A stretch of DNA of 64,000 bases from Altererythrobacter sp. Root672 (GCF_001427865.1 NZ_LMHH01000001.1:1922001-1986000); one strand, 5' to 3'; shown: positions 34,401 through 43,384, counted from the first letter of the stretch. Made by a program: numbers and translations. Notes: generated by a model from the sequence alone, not told the origin.

Positions 34401-35471
34401 AATCCGGCGAAAATTGCCCCGTTGGTCAAGCGCCGCCTGCGAATGAAAAGTCTGAACGATGAACGTCGCCGAAATTGGCAGGCCGTTGGACTCATTTCTG
34501 ATTTCAACGCCTACGCGTCGCAGGTGGCGGAACTCGCGAAGCTCGACGCCGGCCTTTTTTGGGCAATCCGCTCGCGGTTGGGTGGGCGGCGACAATACCA
34601 GGACGGCGCCGATCATGTCGCAATCCGCCTTGCAGCTTGGCTTGTCCAACATTTCCGCGAGACATTTCCAGTTCGGGAGCGGCCTGATCGAGTGACAATG
34701 GGCGAAACGAACGCCTGGGATGCCACCGAAGCCATTCGTAGGCTCATCGACAGGATAGGCAGCGATACCACTGACGAGCCGGCAGAACTCCTCGCGTCGC
34801 TTGCGCAGGTTGAAGACGGTTATCGTGAAAGGATCCTCGCGGTCCTAGCTGAATACCGCCGGACCCGTGCCGAGCAGTCGAGGGCGATCGTCACCGTAGA
34901 TAACTTGCAGGCCATCCTTTCAGATGGACCGCCACAAAACCTCCCTGACTTGCAGGCCAAGGTCCTCGATCTGCTCGCCCAGGTCCAAGCCCGCATCATG
35001 AGCAGCGACACGGACATCTGGGCGGTATTTTATCGCGATGATCGCAAGATGCCTCAGGACGAAGAGTTTTGCCGCGACCGGTTGATCGATGCATTGCGCA
35101 TCCACGAGCAGTCCATCCAGTTTAATCCAGAAAAACACCTCGGCTCGGATCGCGAAGGCGACATCGCTTGCGAATACGGTCAGTTGCATCTCCCGATTGA
35201 GGTTAAGGGGCAGTGGCATGACGATTTGTGGCGCGCAGCCGACGATCAGCTCGCGGCGCAGCAAGCAATTGATCACCGCGCTGAAGGCTACGGCGTACTC
35301 CTCGTTCTTTGGTTTGGCGAAGCCGGAAAACGACTGAAGGGACCGCCTCGCCAATTGCGTATCCCGACGCCGGGAAGTCCGGCGGAACTGGAGGCAGCGC
35401 TGGCGCAAGCCAGCCGAGCGGCTGGAGACGGGAGACTAAAGGTTAAGGTCCTCGATTTGTCGCGTGGCTGA
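31500..35471 (+). CDS. STAND/NACHT-like NTPase with C-terminal PD-(D/E)XK-like domain
   Basis: A 1323-aa protein. Walker A GEAGMGKS lies at residues 38-45 and Walker B LVLIDALDEA at 79-88, the DxLDE form typical of NACHT/STAND ATPases; a helical segment with SHRRIGEWLGARWLAKH follows near 300. The long middle has no recognised repeats. Near the C terminus D1221, E1234 and K1236 (GDIACEY, LPIEVKGQ) form a PD-(D/E)XK-like site followed by WHDDLWRAADDQL and VLLVLWFG. The layout of sensor, ATPase and nuclease is known from antiphage STAND proteins. The only in-frame start is a GTG overlapping the AAGGAG sequence, so the N terminus is uncertain. It overlaps the next gene by 8 bp. Confidence 0.8.
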   Translation: MTVPAFIPRNLVYSVDGAIAVIAHTELLQRPENLVVLGEAGMGKSRLLEELGKANGKWVTARRLIGASDPRELLAGNSLVLIDALDEAPAFAEGGVVDQILGRLEQATVDRFVLACRSEDWQAATAKSIITETYGDPPLELRLKPFDEAQIADFLTEQLGRERAVEVIAIYHSRGFREWLGNPQTLIMLADVAKSGDLPKTTSELFEAYVELSLRDMNPVRRQRNREISREAALDTLGAAFAALILSGKSALAKPGAEFSADDLRIAELGTLPGFADWTTLSGNRLTVTYRGDSERLTYSHRRIGEWLGARWLAKHAGSVSVSERLFASLTVEGIVPASLRGLFAWLASNSTLALRAIATDPMAIIEYGDADILNEIEARALLTALERLSQDDPWFASWGDFRAKSLIRDSLESETLSVVLDPSRSGRLRILLARQFKGKKLDPAVSAKLQQLAFDRKEFYAIRDQVAEALVGNLATDQLRSFVDGLRYQGTHDATRLAAGMILDAGIEHFDDEQVVQTIFATCGHSVCAVPQEGDDNMAARVWRYRYDIPDERIANILDVLADYATALLPEHRSIESFDIVNLGDALISRQLGLGQVKPKRLLHWLDAFARRGSESDDDKKISAYFAANDDVRRQIQQLWLLRATDATLFLLNYRLAQLNPALQPDDADVAALLEAVPTNHELRFEFMRLTRHTETEGQATRRAALRFFPSRDEHEQYFDKLINPEKPGWQLEDEARHARWLVEQEKRWTAYREGLAQDVPALEQGRFGILSQVANAYLGRYSDLRDLKTAQDRLDALCGPELVPTVFRGFESYLNTLPPYPNAALVAKDYGRSRVWNSSYVLIAALAERVRQTGSVGSLTTDQLISAQLHISNHVASGDEWKPMEAAVWAALIANPSAFEEYAKLLVEPSLARKSEHVSGLYELLHNGRQAFPKLVEELADEWLQRFPYMHERPEAELIDVLLPDNPAKIAPLVKRRLRMKSLNDERRRNWQAVGLISDFNAYASQVAELAKLDAGLFWAIRSRLGGRRQYQDGADHVAIRLAAWLVQHFRETFPVRERPDRVTMGETNAWDATEAIRRLIDRIGSDTTDEPAELLASLAQVEDGYRERILAVLAEYRRTRAEQSRAIVTVDNLQAILSDGPPQNLPDLQAKVLDLLAQVQARIMSSDTDIWAVFYRDDRKMPQDEEFCRDRLIDALRIHEQSIQFNPEKHLGSDREGDIACEYGQLHLPIEVKGQWHDDLWRAADDQLAAQQAIDHRAEGYGVLLVLWFGEAGKRLKGPPRQLRIPTPGSPAELEAALAQASRAAGDGRLKVKVLDLSRG

Positions 35472-36336
35472 CCGGTTAGGGCGAACCAACAGCCCAGGAC
35501 CTGACCGGATCGAACCGTGGAATTGGCAGCCGCCTTTCGCTGACCTTCCCGAACCCGGCACGGTCCAAGATGTCGACGAGGCCAGGCCGCAGGTTACTAC
35601 ATTCGATTTTGCGACCCATTGGCGTCGGGGTGGTTATCTTAGGAGCCTCAACGCCGACACCGATCAAGGAAGCAGAGATTTCCTGGACGGACTCATTGCT
35701 AACGGACTTCTTGCGCTGCCCGCAAGAACGAAGCGCGGCGTCGAAATCGATCAAGATGCGTTTCTTCGGCTCTTAGCTCGGTACAATGGCCGGCAGTTAG
35801 ATACGCTGTGCCAAAAAACAGGGTGGGACGACCAAACCTTCCAAGCGGTGATCGATTCCCTCGTGGACCGCGATATGATCTTCAGACTCCCGTTCGAACC
35901 GCTCATCAATGGACGCTCCGACCTGTACTACTTACGTGACACCGGGGTCCTGCACCGCCTGTTCAACCCGAAATGGGTCGAAGCAGCTTCACCGGGCCGA
36001 GGACATTTCGCCCGAAGTTGGGAGGGACTGGCAATCCAAACTCTGATGCATGGGCCGGGGCGTGGTGCAAGAGCCACGATCTGGCGACACGCTGACGATG
36101 AAATCGATCTTGTCCTGCGCTGGCCCGATGGAGTTCCCTGCTGGGCAATCGAAATCGGGATGGGCGAAAACAAGCGCCCATCGAAAGGATTTTGGGCTGG
36201 TGTGATTGAGATTGGTGCAACCCACCAGTACGTGCTTCATCAGGGTGTTTGTGACCAGCCAGGCGGTTATGAAAGGCTGACGCTAGAACGGTTTTTCGAA
36301 AGGTGGCATGCGTCAGCGAACGCCGCGTCAAGCTGA
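35464..36336 (+). CDS. Stand-alone DUF4143-like protein, partner of the NTPase
   Basis: A 290-aa protein with a GTG start inside the end of the NTPase gene. It resembles the C-terminal DUF4143 half of COG1373-type AAA proteins, without the ATPase half: YYLRDTGVLHRLF at 155-167, SWEGLAIQTL at 185-194, DEIDLVLRW at 212-220 and WAIEIGMG at 227-234. In PD-(D/E)XK members the last motif usually reads EIK; the lysine is Gly here, so cleavage activity is doubtful. Residues 45-140 contain a winged-helix-like segment. The 8-bp overlap implies it works with the NTPase, perhaps as target-recognition or regulatory subunit. Confidence 0.75.
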   Translation: MADRLGRTNSPGPDRIEPWNWQPPFADLPEPGTVQDVDEARPQVTTFDFATHWRRGGYLRSLNADTDQGSRDFLDGLIANGLLALPARTKRGVEIDQDAFLRLLARYNGRQLDTLCQKTGWDDQTFQAVIDSLVDRDMIFRLPFEPLINGRSDLYYLRDTGVLHRLFNPKWVEAASPGRGHFARSWEGLAIQTLMHGPGRGARATIWRHADDEIDLVLRWPDGVPCWAIEIGMGENKRPSKGFWAGVIEIGATHQYVLHQGVCDQPGGYERLTLERFFERWHASANAASS

Positions 36337-36708
36337 GTGCCAGCCGGGCATCGGTTTAGGTCGATTCCATCGACACGCTTCATCGGCCATGGCTTTGGAC
36401 TTTTGGCGTTCTTCCAACTTGGAACGCTCAACTCAGGTGCGCTTCAACCTTGGTGACAGCTTCGCGAACCTCCGATTTTCACACTTGGCATTAGTTGGCG
36501 TGTGAAAGCTCGGCCGTTACGCTGCTAGGCGGGTTTCGCTTGCGGCATTCTGAAACGGGATTGTTCGCAAGCGGCTAAGGGCAGCCGTTTTACCTCTATA
36601 GGTGAGGCCGTTTTCAACCATCCTGAACAGCGAAGTCGGTCATCGGTTGGCGGATTTCCTTGGAGAAAAGTGGTAGAGAGTGGGGCCTTCAAGGCAGGCG
36701 CGCCGCAA
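36337..36708. other. Gene-free stretch at right end of the island
   Basis: I see no gene in these 372 bp. There is no copy of the tRNA-Thr 3' end. Two copies of GCCGTTTT flank a short palindromic ACCTCTATAGGTGAG at about 36585-36615. Nothing else recognisable. Confidence 0.4.
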
Positions 36709-37359
36709 TTAGGTCAAGCGTTCCGGACCCAAATAATTGGCGGTGGTCTTGAGCGCCACCTCTTCCGCGCTGACGCCCGGGGCGAGCTCGATCAGGCGGA
36801 ACGGGCTCGCGTGGTCGGAGCGGTGGAACACCGCGAGGTCCGTCACGATCATGTCGACCACACTCTTGCCGGTCAGCGGCAGCGTGCATTCGGGGATGAA
36901 CTTGGGGCTGCCGTCCTTGGCGTTGTGCTCCATCACCACGATGATCCGCTTGACCCCGGCGACCAGGTCCATTGCCCCGCCCATGCCCTTCACCAGCTTG
37001 CCAGGGATCATCCAGTTGGCGATGTCGCCATGTTCGGAGACTTCCATCGCCCCGAGCACGGTGAGGTCGATATGGCCGCCGCGGATCATCGCAAAGCTCG
37101 CCGCGCTGTCGAAGTAGGCGGTCTGCGGCAGCTCGCTGATGGTCTGCTTGCCGGCGTTGATCAGGTCGGGGTCGACTTCGTCCGGATACGGGAAGGGCCC
37201 GATCCCGAGCATGCCGTTCTCCGACTGGAGCGTGACCTCCATCCCCTTGGGAATGTGGTTCGCGACCAAGGTCGGGATGCCGATGCCGAGGTTGACGTAG
37301 AACCCGTCCTGCAATTCCAGCGCTGCGCGGGCGGCCATCTGGTCGCGGGTCCAGGACAT
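36709..37359 (-). CDS. scoB: 3-oxoacid CoA-transferase subunit B
   Basis: A 216-aa beta subunit from the ATG at 37359. The family start [16 protein letters not shown] and the ExG-type motif SENGMLGIG with the catalytic Glu are present, along with the [15 protein letters not shown] segment and [15 protein letters not shown]. It would transfer CoA from succinyl-CoA to acetoacetate together with ScoA. The ATG overlaps the DUF5076 stop. The complex may not form, because scoA is broken in this sequence. Confidence 0.92.
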   Translation of the reverse strand: MSWTRDQMAARAALELQDGFYVNLGIGIPTLVANHIPKGMEVTLQSENGMLGIGPFPYPDEVDPDLINAGKQTISELPQTAYFDSAASFAMIRGGHIDLTVLGAMEVSEHGDIANWMIPGKLVKGMGGAMDLVAGVKRIIVVMEHNAKDGSPKFIPECTLPLTGKSVVDMIVTDLAVFHRSDHASPFRLIELAPGVSAEEVALKTTANYLGPERLT

Positions 37360-37676
37360 CAGTGCGCTTCCTCGAAAACCAGAACCACCCTCGTTGGAGA
37401 CACGGAACGCCTCCGCTCCACTTCCACACCGGTCCAGATCCGGTTCCATGCTTCCTCTTCGGGGATGCCGTCATGGCAAGAAAACGCTCTGGCGGCCTCC
37501 CGAATGGCGTCAACCATCAGCGTTCCGAACATTTCGGGCTCCGCAAGGCGACCAGGTTCAATCAGACAAGTGGCGGTTCCCCGGTCCTCAATCCAAAGCC
37601 TGGCTACTTCAACCGAACTATCCTTAGGTCGCGCCGTATCGATGCTGATCGCATGTTTGTGCGCAGAGGCCACCAT
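37359..37676 (-). CDS. DUF5076-like protein between CoA-transferase subunits
   Basis: A 105-aa protein from the ATG at 37676 with a GGGAGG site. It resembles the DUF5076 family: [19 protein letters not shown], then [16 protein letters not shown]. It overlaps scoA by one base and the scoB start by one base, so all three are coupled. The family is often found between these subunit genes in sphingomonads. Its role is unknown, perhaps complex assembly. Confidence 0.75.
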   Translation of the reverse strand: MVASAHKHAISIDTARPKDSSVEVARLWIEDRGTATCLIEPGRLAEPEMFGTLMVDAIREAARAFSCHDGIPEEEAWNRIWTGVEVERRRSVSPTRVVLVFEEAH

Positions 37677-38324
37677 TATGCTGCCTCCCTCTCGCGTGTG
37701 GTCGTGAACTCGATCTTCTTGTCGTAGGGCGCGCCGACGATCATCCGCTGCACGTAGACCCCGGGTAGGTGAATGCCGTCGGGGTCGAGGCTGCCGGTCG
37801 GGACGATCTCCTCGACCTCGACCACGCAGACCTTGCCGCAAGTCGCGGCCGGCAGGTTGAAGTTGCGCGCGGTCTTGCGGAACACGAGGTTGCCGGTCTC
37901 ATCCGCCTTCCATGCCTTGACGATTGCCAGGTCGGCAAAGATGCCGCGTTCGAGGATGTACTCTTCCCCGTCGAACTCCTTCAACTCCTTGCCCTCGGCC
38001 ACCAGGGTGCCGACGCCGGTCTTGGTATAGAATCCCGGGATGCCCGCGCCCCCGGCCCGCATGCGTTCGGCCAGGGTGCCTTGCGGGCAGAACTCGACCT
38101 CGATCTCGCCCGCGAGGTACTGACGCTCGAACTCCTTGTTCTCGCCCACATAGGAGCTGATCATCTTGCTCACCTGGCGGGTGCGCAGCAGCTTGCCGAT
38201 GCCTTCGTTGTCGATCCCGGCGTTGTTGCTGGCGAAAGTCAGGTTCTTGGCCGGCGGCGATCAGCATTCCGTCGCGTAGCAACCCGTCGAGGGCGGCGGC
38301 GGCGTCGGGGTAGAGCTTCTTCAT
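37676..38324 (-). pseudogene. scoA: scoA with internal frameshifting deletion
   Basis: The start (MKKLYPDAAAALDGLLRDGM) and the C-terminal ~165 residues ([15 protein letters not shown] onward, [20 protein letters not shown]) are those of 3-oxoacid CoA-transferase subunit A, but they lie in different frames. Near 38255 the frame changes from LIAAG directly to [16 protein letters not shown]. The glycine-rich stretch normally between them (about 20 codons, part of the CoA-binding region) is missing. The deletion is not a multiple of three. It is either a true inactivation or an assembly error. Translation from an internal start would give only the C-terminal part. Confidence 0.85.
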
Positions 38325-38391
38325 GGGCGGGCTGACCGCGGGTCAGTCCGGACGCCAGCACTCCGGCGCGGCCCTTGCCAGTGGCCAGACG

Positions 38392-39636
38392 TCATCGGGT
38401 ATGCGCGACCGCTTTGAAGAATGCGCGTGTTTCGGGCAGCAAAGTTGGGGGTTCGGCCGGCGGATAATGGCTCAGTTTCACAATCACGGTGCTGCTCTGC
38501 GGATGGACATAGATAAACTGGCCCGCCAGACCGACAGCTGAAAACGCACCGGGCTCGTCGTCAATCTGCCAGGTGAACAGCCCGTAGCCCGGCATCGGAC
38601 CTCCGGTTGGCGTCATCCGCGCCATCTTATCCACCCATCCAGCCGGCAGGATTTGCCGTCCGTTGCGCTGACCGCCGTCCAGCATCAGCTGACCCAGCCG
38701 CGCAAAATCGCGCAACACCGCGTTAAAGCCCATTCCCGACAGTTCGCGGCCCACGCCCGGGGGCCCGTCGGCCAGCCAGAAGCCATCCGCTTCGGCTCCG
38801 AGCGGAGCCCACAGGTATTGCTCGGTGTAGGAGGCGAGCGACAGGCCTGTGGCTCTTTCCAGAACCCAGCCGATCACGAAGGTATCGAGCGTCGAATAGT
38901 TGAACCGGCTTCCCGGTGTGTGAGCGCGACTGGTTTCGCGCGCGCCATCGGCGAAACGCATCCGGTTGAGTACGATTGCCTGCTCATGCAGCTTCCCAGC
39001 GAAGCTGGGGTTGTCGCCAAAGTCGTAACGCTCCTCGTAGTCCACGCCCGAGCGCATTTGCAGAAGCTGGCGTATCGTCGTCCCGTCATAGCCGCTGCCC
39101 GTCAGTTCTGGCAGGTACCGGGTCACTGCATCATCAAGTGAAGCTATCTTTGCCTGTTCCAGCGCCACTCCGACCAGCATTGCAGTGATCGTCTTGGCCA
39201 TCGAAAATGAGATGAACTGCGTCTGGGCGTCGGACCGGTTGCGGTAGTCCTCGAACACAATCCGTCCATCACGCATCACCAGCAGTGCGTTTGTGAACGT
39301 ATCTTCCGCGAAGCGCTCGTAGTTGCGCACCTCGCCGCCGAACTCGATGGCGGGCATCGTCATCGCGTCACCACGCGCCAGATCCCACACCGGGCCTTCC
39401 CGTTTGACCGGACGCGATTCAAACACCTTGTCGGTTTCGCGAAAGGTGAAGCTGTTGATCTCCGGATTAAGCCACTGCCAGCGCATGGCTACGGTGGCCG
39501 GCGAAGGACCACCTTGCGGCGCGGTGTCCTGGGCAGTGGCAGGAACGGAGGAGAGGAATGCGACGAGGAGCGCGGCAGCAAGCGCGTTCCCCGGGTGACG
39601 TCGCTTCACCTGGTGCAACTGGTCCGATAGTGTCAT
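38392..39636 (-). CDS. Secreted beta-lactamase-family serine hydrolase
   Basis: A 414-aa protein from the ATG at 39636, with a signal sequence ending SSVPATAQ. The class C-like fold has the SxxK motif in ISFSMAKTITAML and the Tyr motif in FNYSTLDTFVIGW, as in esterases and D-peptidases of Pfam Beta-lactamase. An HPQSSTVIV segment near the end is where the third motif lies. It is the last gene of the TyrRS-like operon. Probably an esterase or amidase; not likely a resistance determinant. Confidence 0.82.
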   Translation of the reverse strand: MTLSDQLHQVKRRHPGNALAAALLVAFLSSVPATAQDTAPQGGPSPATVAMRWQWLNPEINSFTFRETDKVFESRPVKREGPVWDLARGDAMTMPAIEFGGEVRNYERFAEDTFTNALLVMRDGRIVFEDYRNRSDAQTQFISFSMAKTITAMLVGVALEQAKIASLDDAVTRYLPELTGSGYDGTTIRQLLQMRSGVDYEERYDFGDNPSFAGKLHEQAIVLNRMRFADGARETSRAHTPGSRFNYSTLDTFVIGWVLERATGLSLASYTEQYLWAPLGAEADGFWLADGPPGVGRELSGMGFNAVLRDFARLGQLMLDGGQRNGRQILPAGWVDKMARMTPTGGPMPGYGLFTWQIDDEPGAFSAVGLAGQFIYVHPQSSTVIVKLSHYPPAEPPTLLPETRAFFKAVAHTR

Positions 39637-39652
39637 CGCTTGTGGTCCCGCT

Positions 39653-40411
39653 TCACTTCGCAAGTTCATCGCTGCCCTCGATCTGCTGATACTCGATGGC
39701 AATGCTCGGATCGCAGTCATAGGGCAGCACGTATTGCCCGGACTGCTTCTTCCACTGGATGATCCGAGCCCCGCGATTGTCGAGTACTTCGGGATCCTCA
39801 AACCACTGGCTGACAGCCAGCGTGTGGTCGTCGAGCTTGCGATAGCGCTCGACCATATGGACATGATCGGAGTGGTCGAGCCCGTTGTTGGTGATGGTCG
39901 AGGCGAGCAAATGGGTGGTGTCGATCACCAGCTCGTCGCCTTCCCAATGACCGACGGAATGGCCCACCTTGGAGTGAGGCGCATTGGCGGGCGGATGATC
40001 GCGTCCGTCCATGAAGATCACCCGAACCTGATCGAAATACTCGTACCTGAAGACGATCATTGCATCGGACTGATAGACTTCGAACGGGAACGGACCCTGC
40101 ATCGCATAGACGATCGAGGGCGCAGCGCAGACGCGCGCGAGAGTCATCTCATCGGCCGGCTTCCACGCCGCGGCGCGGGCGAGGGTTTCGGGCTTCAGCT
40201 TGAGTCCGCCATACTCGTTCTCGGGAAACTCGGGGACGCCGGTATCCGCGAGAACCACGGTGTCCGGCGGCAGCGCCTCGACCAGGGCTCCCGTTTCGGG
40301 ACGCAACGGGCCGAAATCGAGGTTCCAAAAGCCAGTGAGGTCCGGTGGCCCGGCCGCGGCAGGTGAGGCTCCCAACGCCAGAGTCGCGAAAGCGAGGATG
40401 AGCCGGCGCAT
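39653..40411 (-). CDS. Exported protein of unknown function
   Basis: A 252-aa protein with a Sec signal (MRRLILAFATLALGASPAAA). Motifs such as PDLTGFWNLDFG, PFPFEVYQSDAMIVF, HSVGHWEGDELVIDTTHL and VERYRKLDDHTLAV mark a widespread family of periplasmic proteins of unknown function seen with DUF6152 proteins. Its ATG overlaps the stop of the DUF6152 gene. Confidence 0.75.
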   Translation of the reverse strand: MRRLILAFATLALGASPAAAGPPDLTGFWNLDFGPLRPETGALVEALPPDTVVLADTGVPEFPENEYGGLKLKPETLARAAAWKPADEMTLARVCAAPSIVYAMQGPFPFEVYQSDAMIVFRYEYFDQVRVIFMDGRDHPPANAPHSKVGHSVGHWEGDELVIDTTHLLASTITNNGLDHSDHVHMVERYRKLDDHTLAVSQWFEDPEVLDNRGARIIQWKKQSGQYVLPYDCDPSIAIEYQQIEGSDELAK

Positions 40412-40806
40412 CAGTCCTCCGTCGTGCTGAAGGCGGCTGTGCCGATTAGCTTGCCGCTAGCATCATACGCACGCTTGAGCCGGAGATAGGGTTTGCCATC
40501 GCGAGCTTTCCAGCCCTCGATCGTAATGACATCGCCCGCTTTTAGACTCGTGCGGCTCCACCCTCTGCGCACAAGCACCACCGGAGCATTGGTTTCGGCC
40601 CGCCAGTGGACCACTTTGCCATCCGCCCCTTGCACGTCGAATGCGATAGTCCCGTGCGGATTGGTGAAGCGGAAAGCAGTGACCGTACCCTTGAGGGTGA
40701 TTTCAGCCGCCGGATCGAAGAAGGCAGCAAACGAATGATGGGCCTGCGCCGCGCCGCCAGCGAAGGCCACGAGCGAGACGAACGGCAAAAGCCACCTAGT
40801 CAGCAT
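40411..40806 (-). CDS. DUF6152 family exported protein
   Basis: A 131-aa protein with a signal peptide ending GGAAQA directly before the family motif HHSFAAFFDPAAEITLKGTV; FRFTNPHGTIAFDV and RTSLKAGDVITIEGW follow. It is probably a small periplasmic beta-barrel of OB-like type. Function unknown. Overlaps the next gene by one base and follows the hydrolase by 5 bp. Confidence 0.85.
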   Translation of the reverse strand: MLTRWLLPFVSLVAFAGGAAQAHHSFAAFFDPAAEITLKGTVTAFRFTNPHGTIAFDVQGADGKVVHWRAETNAPVVLVRRGWSRTSLKAGDVITIEGWKARDGKPYLRLKRAYDASGKLIGTAAFSTTED

Positions 40807-40811
40807 TTACT

Positions 40812-42389
40812 TCACCCTCCCGGAAGCGCCCAACTATCGACAGATCTCCCGAACTGGCGGGCTGCGTCTTCAAGTGCATTGGCTTTCAGCCGCAATCCGT
40901 CTTCGGGCAGCAGCCAGCGCTGCTTCACCAGCCTGTCCACTTCCTGGCCATAGGCGGTGAGAAAATGCTCGGGCGTGCCATACCGCCGGACAAGCTCGTC
41001 CGGTGACAGCTCGTTCCGCAGGAAGAAGACGAACGGATATTGACGCTCGTCGCTGCAGTTCGCGAGCGCCGAACCGGTGTAACGACCGTAATGCGCGAGC
41101 GGCACTTCGAACTCGGCAGGCCGAATGCCGCCGACAGGATTGCCGGTCACGTCACGCGCAAGCTTGCCATCGTCCCATGCGAGCGGCTTCGCGTGCGGCG
41201 GCACCTGGCCCTCAAGGATCCACACTCGCAGATTCTCGACAGCCGCTCGCACGAAGGCCCCGTGCGGGACGTCGCTCTGGGGTAGCGAACAGCGGAAAAC
41301 CGGATCGTTGGGGATCATTTCCTTCGGGTAACCCCGTCGCGCGAGCTGCGTCAGCGCCGGCTCCTCGCTGAACGGAATGCTCGGATCCACAAGGCTAGCG
41401 ACGTGGATAACCCCGCCCAGTTCGTAGAGGCGATAGCCTCCCAGAGGACCGTCGCGCTCCGGCGGACTGGCTCCGGCGCCCAGCTCGACCTCGGCCTCGG
41501 TAAGGAACTCGATCACCTTCGCATCGGTGACTCTCAGATCCCGTCGAGGATCACCGATGGGCACGAATTCTTCGTCGTTGTGCAGCGGGAGATAACCGGG
41601 CCGGTTCCACTGCGAGGATACACCGATGAGGTAGCCGTCAAACACTGGCTTGCCGTCCGGCAAGCGCGCACGGTCATGAAAGCCCTCGTTGATGAAGGTA
41701 CGCTGGAGGCTGCCTGTATACGACCAGCCGCTCACGATAACGGCGCGCACATCCAGACCCCGGAGCGGACTGTCAGGATCGCCGCTCCGCAGCTTGCGTC
41801 CGATGTCGCTCATCACCTCCCAGCGAATGCCTTCTTCCGCGGGCCACTCGAGCGCGGCGTAGCGTTCGGGATCGAACCACCGGGCAACCTTGTGCGCGCC
41901 TACCGGCGCGGTCTGGTTGGGATATTTCGGACTGCCCGAGTGACCTGCATCCGCGTCTCCGAGGCCAACCGCGACATAGATGTCGCCGCGGGACATGATG
42001 TACAGGTCCATCGCCAGCCACGAGAAGGTCACACCGCCGGACGGATGGATCGGCTCGAAGTGCACGACCCCGCTGAATCTGGCGGGATCCGACGGGCGGC
42101 GCACAACGATCCGTGTTGTGTAGGGTAGCCGGGCACTGATCGCCTCAGGTCCCGAAACGCCGTGCCGGTAGGCGGCGGCGGTGCCGCTGATGAAGTACTC
42201 CTCCTCCACGTAGCCGTAAGGTTTGAGCGGCGTAGAAAAGCGTGCGCCTGGCAATTCCGCGGTCCCGTACACGGCGCTGTCCGGCCCTATCGGGACCGGC
42301 CCCGTGACCGAGGTGACCTGCGCTGCAGCAGCCGTCCCGACCGCGAGACCTGTGACGAAAGCGAGGGTCTGAAATAGCCCGGTTCTCAC
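40812..42389 (-). CDS. Exported alpha/beta-hydrolase (Abhydrolase_10 type)
   Basis: A 525-aa protein with a GTG start overlapping the stop of the upstream gene in GTGA. The signal peptide is [20 protein letters not shown]. The nucleophile elbow appears as [20 protein letters not shown], as in PF20091-type alpha/beta hydrolase-domain proteins. A Glu-rich DNEEFV region and an HVAS-type C-terminal His follow. Probably a periplasmic esterase or lactonase. Translational coupling with the TyrRS-like gene is notable. Confidence 0.8.
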   Translation of the reverse strand: MRTGLFQTLAFVTGLAVGTAAAAQVTSVTGPVPIGPDSAVYGTAELPGARFSTPLKPYGYVEEEYFISGTAAAYRHGVSGPEAISARLPYTTRIVVRRPSDPARFSGVVHFEPIHPSGGVTFSWLAMDLYIMSRGDIYVAVGLGDADAGHSGSPKYPNQTAPVGAHKVARWFDPERYAALEWPAEEGIRWEVMSDIGRKLRSGDPDSPLRGLDVRAVIVSGWSYTGSLQRTFINEGFHDRARLPDGKPVFDGYLIGVSSQWNRPGYLPLHNDEEFVPIGDPRRDLRVTDAKVIEFLTEAEVELGAGASPPERDGPLGGYRLYELGGVIHVASLVDPSIPFSEEPALTQLARRGYPKEMIPNDPVFRCSLPQSDVPHGAFVRAAVENLRVWILEGQVPPHAKPLAWDDGKLARDVTGNPVGGIRPAEFEVPLAHYGRYTGSALANCSDERQYPFVFFLRNELSPDELVRRYGTPEHFLTAYGQEVDRLVKQRWLLPEDGLRLKANALEDAARQFGRSVDSWALPGG

Positions 42390-43375
42390 CGGAGCGTTAC
42401 CTGTGTCGGGTCTGCATCAGGCAGCGAGTCAGCAGAAACGCCTCGGCAAAGCGCAGTAGCCGCGTCTGCAAGGATTGCTTTCGCGGTGCCCAGTTCGTCG
42501 CCGCGCAGGCGCTCGAGCCGTTCGATCTCGGCCATGGGAAGATCGGTGAACAATCGCAGGAAGCGCCCGACGTCATCGTCGTGGGTGTTGCGCCAGAACT
42601 GCCAGTAGTCCTGCCGCGAAAGCATGTCCCCGTTGAGCCAGACGGCCCCGCCGACCGTCTTGCCCATCTTCTGCCCGTCGGCGGTCGTCAGCAACGGCGT
42701 GGTCAAGCCGAAGAGCTCGATACCGTCGCGGCGCCGCGCCAGCTCGATACCATTGACGATATTGCCCCACTGGTCAGAGCCGCCGAGCTGAAGACGACAG
42801 CCGGCCCGACGCGACAGCTCCAGAAAGTCGAAGGCCTGTAGGATCATGTAGTTGAATTCGAGAAACGTCAGCGCCTGCTCGCGATCGAGACGCAGTTTGA
42901 CGGAATCGAAGCTGATCATGCGGTTGATGGTAAAGTGCGCGCCGACATCGCGAAGCAGCGGAAGGTAGTCCAGCTTGTCCAGCCAGTCGGCATTGTCGAC
43001 CATCACCGCATCGGTTGGTCCGTCGCCAAACCGGAGAAAGCGCTCGAACACGCCCTTGATCGAGGCCATGTTTGCGTGAATCGTCTGGAGATCGAGCAGT
43101 TTGCGGGACTGATCCTTGAAGCTGGGGTCGCCGATCTTCCCCGTTCCGCCGCCGATCAACACAACGGGCTTGTGGCCGGCTTCCTGAAGTCGCCGCAGGA
43201 GCATAATCGACACCAGATGCCCGACATGCAATGAGGGGGCGGTCGGATCAAACCCGATATAGCCGGGCACGATCTCCTGACTCGCGAGCTGGTCCAGCCC
43301 CTCGGCGTTGGTCACCTGATGGATGTAGCCGCGCTCATCGAGCAGCCGCAGCAGGTCGGACGAGTAGATGGGCAT
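42386..43375 (-). CDS. Tyrosyl-tRNA-synthetase-like protein lacking the S4 domain
   Basis: A 329-aa class I synthetase core. The HIGH-type motif HVGH is at 50-53, the tyrosine pocket [10 protein letters not shown] at 175-184, GGSDQWGNI at 198-206, and the KMSKS-type motif KMGKT at 236-240. Typical bacterial TyrRS proteins are about 400-420 aa and end in an S4 RNA-binding domain; this one stops after the core with [16 protein letters not shown]. It could activate tyrosine without efficient tRNA binding, or be a decayed copy. It is coupled to an exported hydrolase gene and follows an AraC gene by 9 bp, not a translation operon. The housekeeping tyrS is presumably elsewhere. Confidence 0.85.
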   Translation of the reverse strand: MPIYSSDLLRLLDERGYIHQVTNAEGLDQLASQEIVPGYIGFDPTAPSLHVGHLVSIMLLRRLQEAGHKPVVLIGGGTGKIGDPSFKDQSRKLLDLQTIHANMASIKGVFERFLRFGDGPTDAVMVDNADWLDKLDYLPLLRDVGAHFTINRMISFDSVKLRLDREQALTFLEFNYMILQAFDFLELSRRAGCRLQLGGSDQWGNIVNGIELARRRDGIELFGLTTPLLTTADGQKMGKTVGGAVWLNGDMLSRQDYWQFWRNTHDDDVGRFLRLFTDLPMAEIERLERLRGDELGTAKAILADAATALCRGVSADSLPDADPTQVTLR

Positions 43376-43384
43376 GTCCCTCGC

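Noticed and set aside
36337-36708. Search for a duplicate of the tRNA-Thr 3' end as right boundary of the NTPase island
   Set aside because: No match was seen, so the island cannot be called an integrated element with defined ends.
36670-37707. 345-codon plus-strand frame over scoB and DUF5076
   Set aside because: The minus strand holds recognised, overlapping genes with ribosome sites; this frame has no family features.
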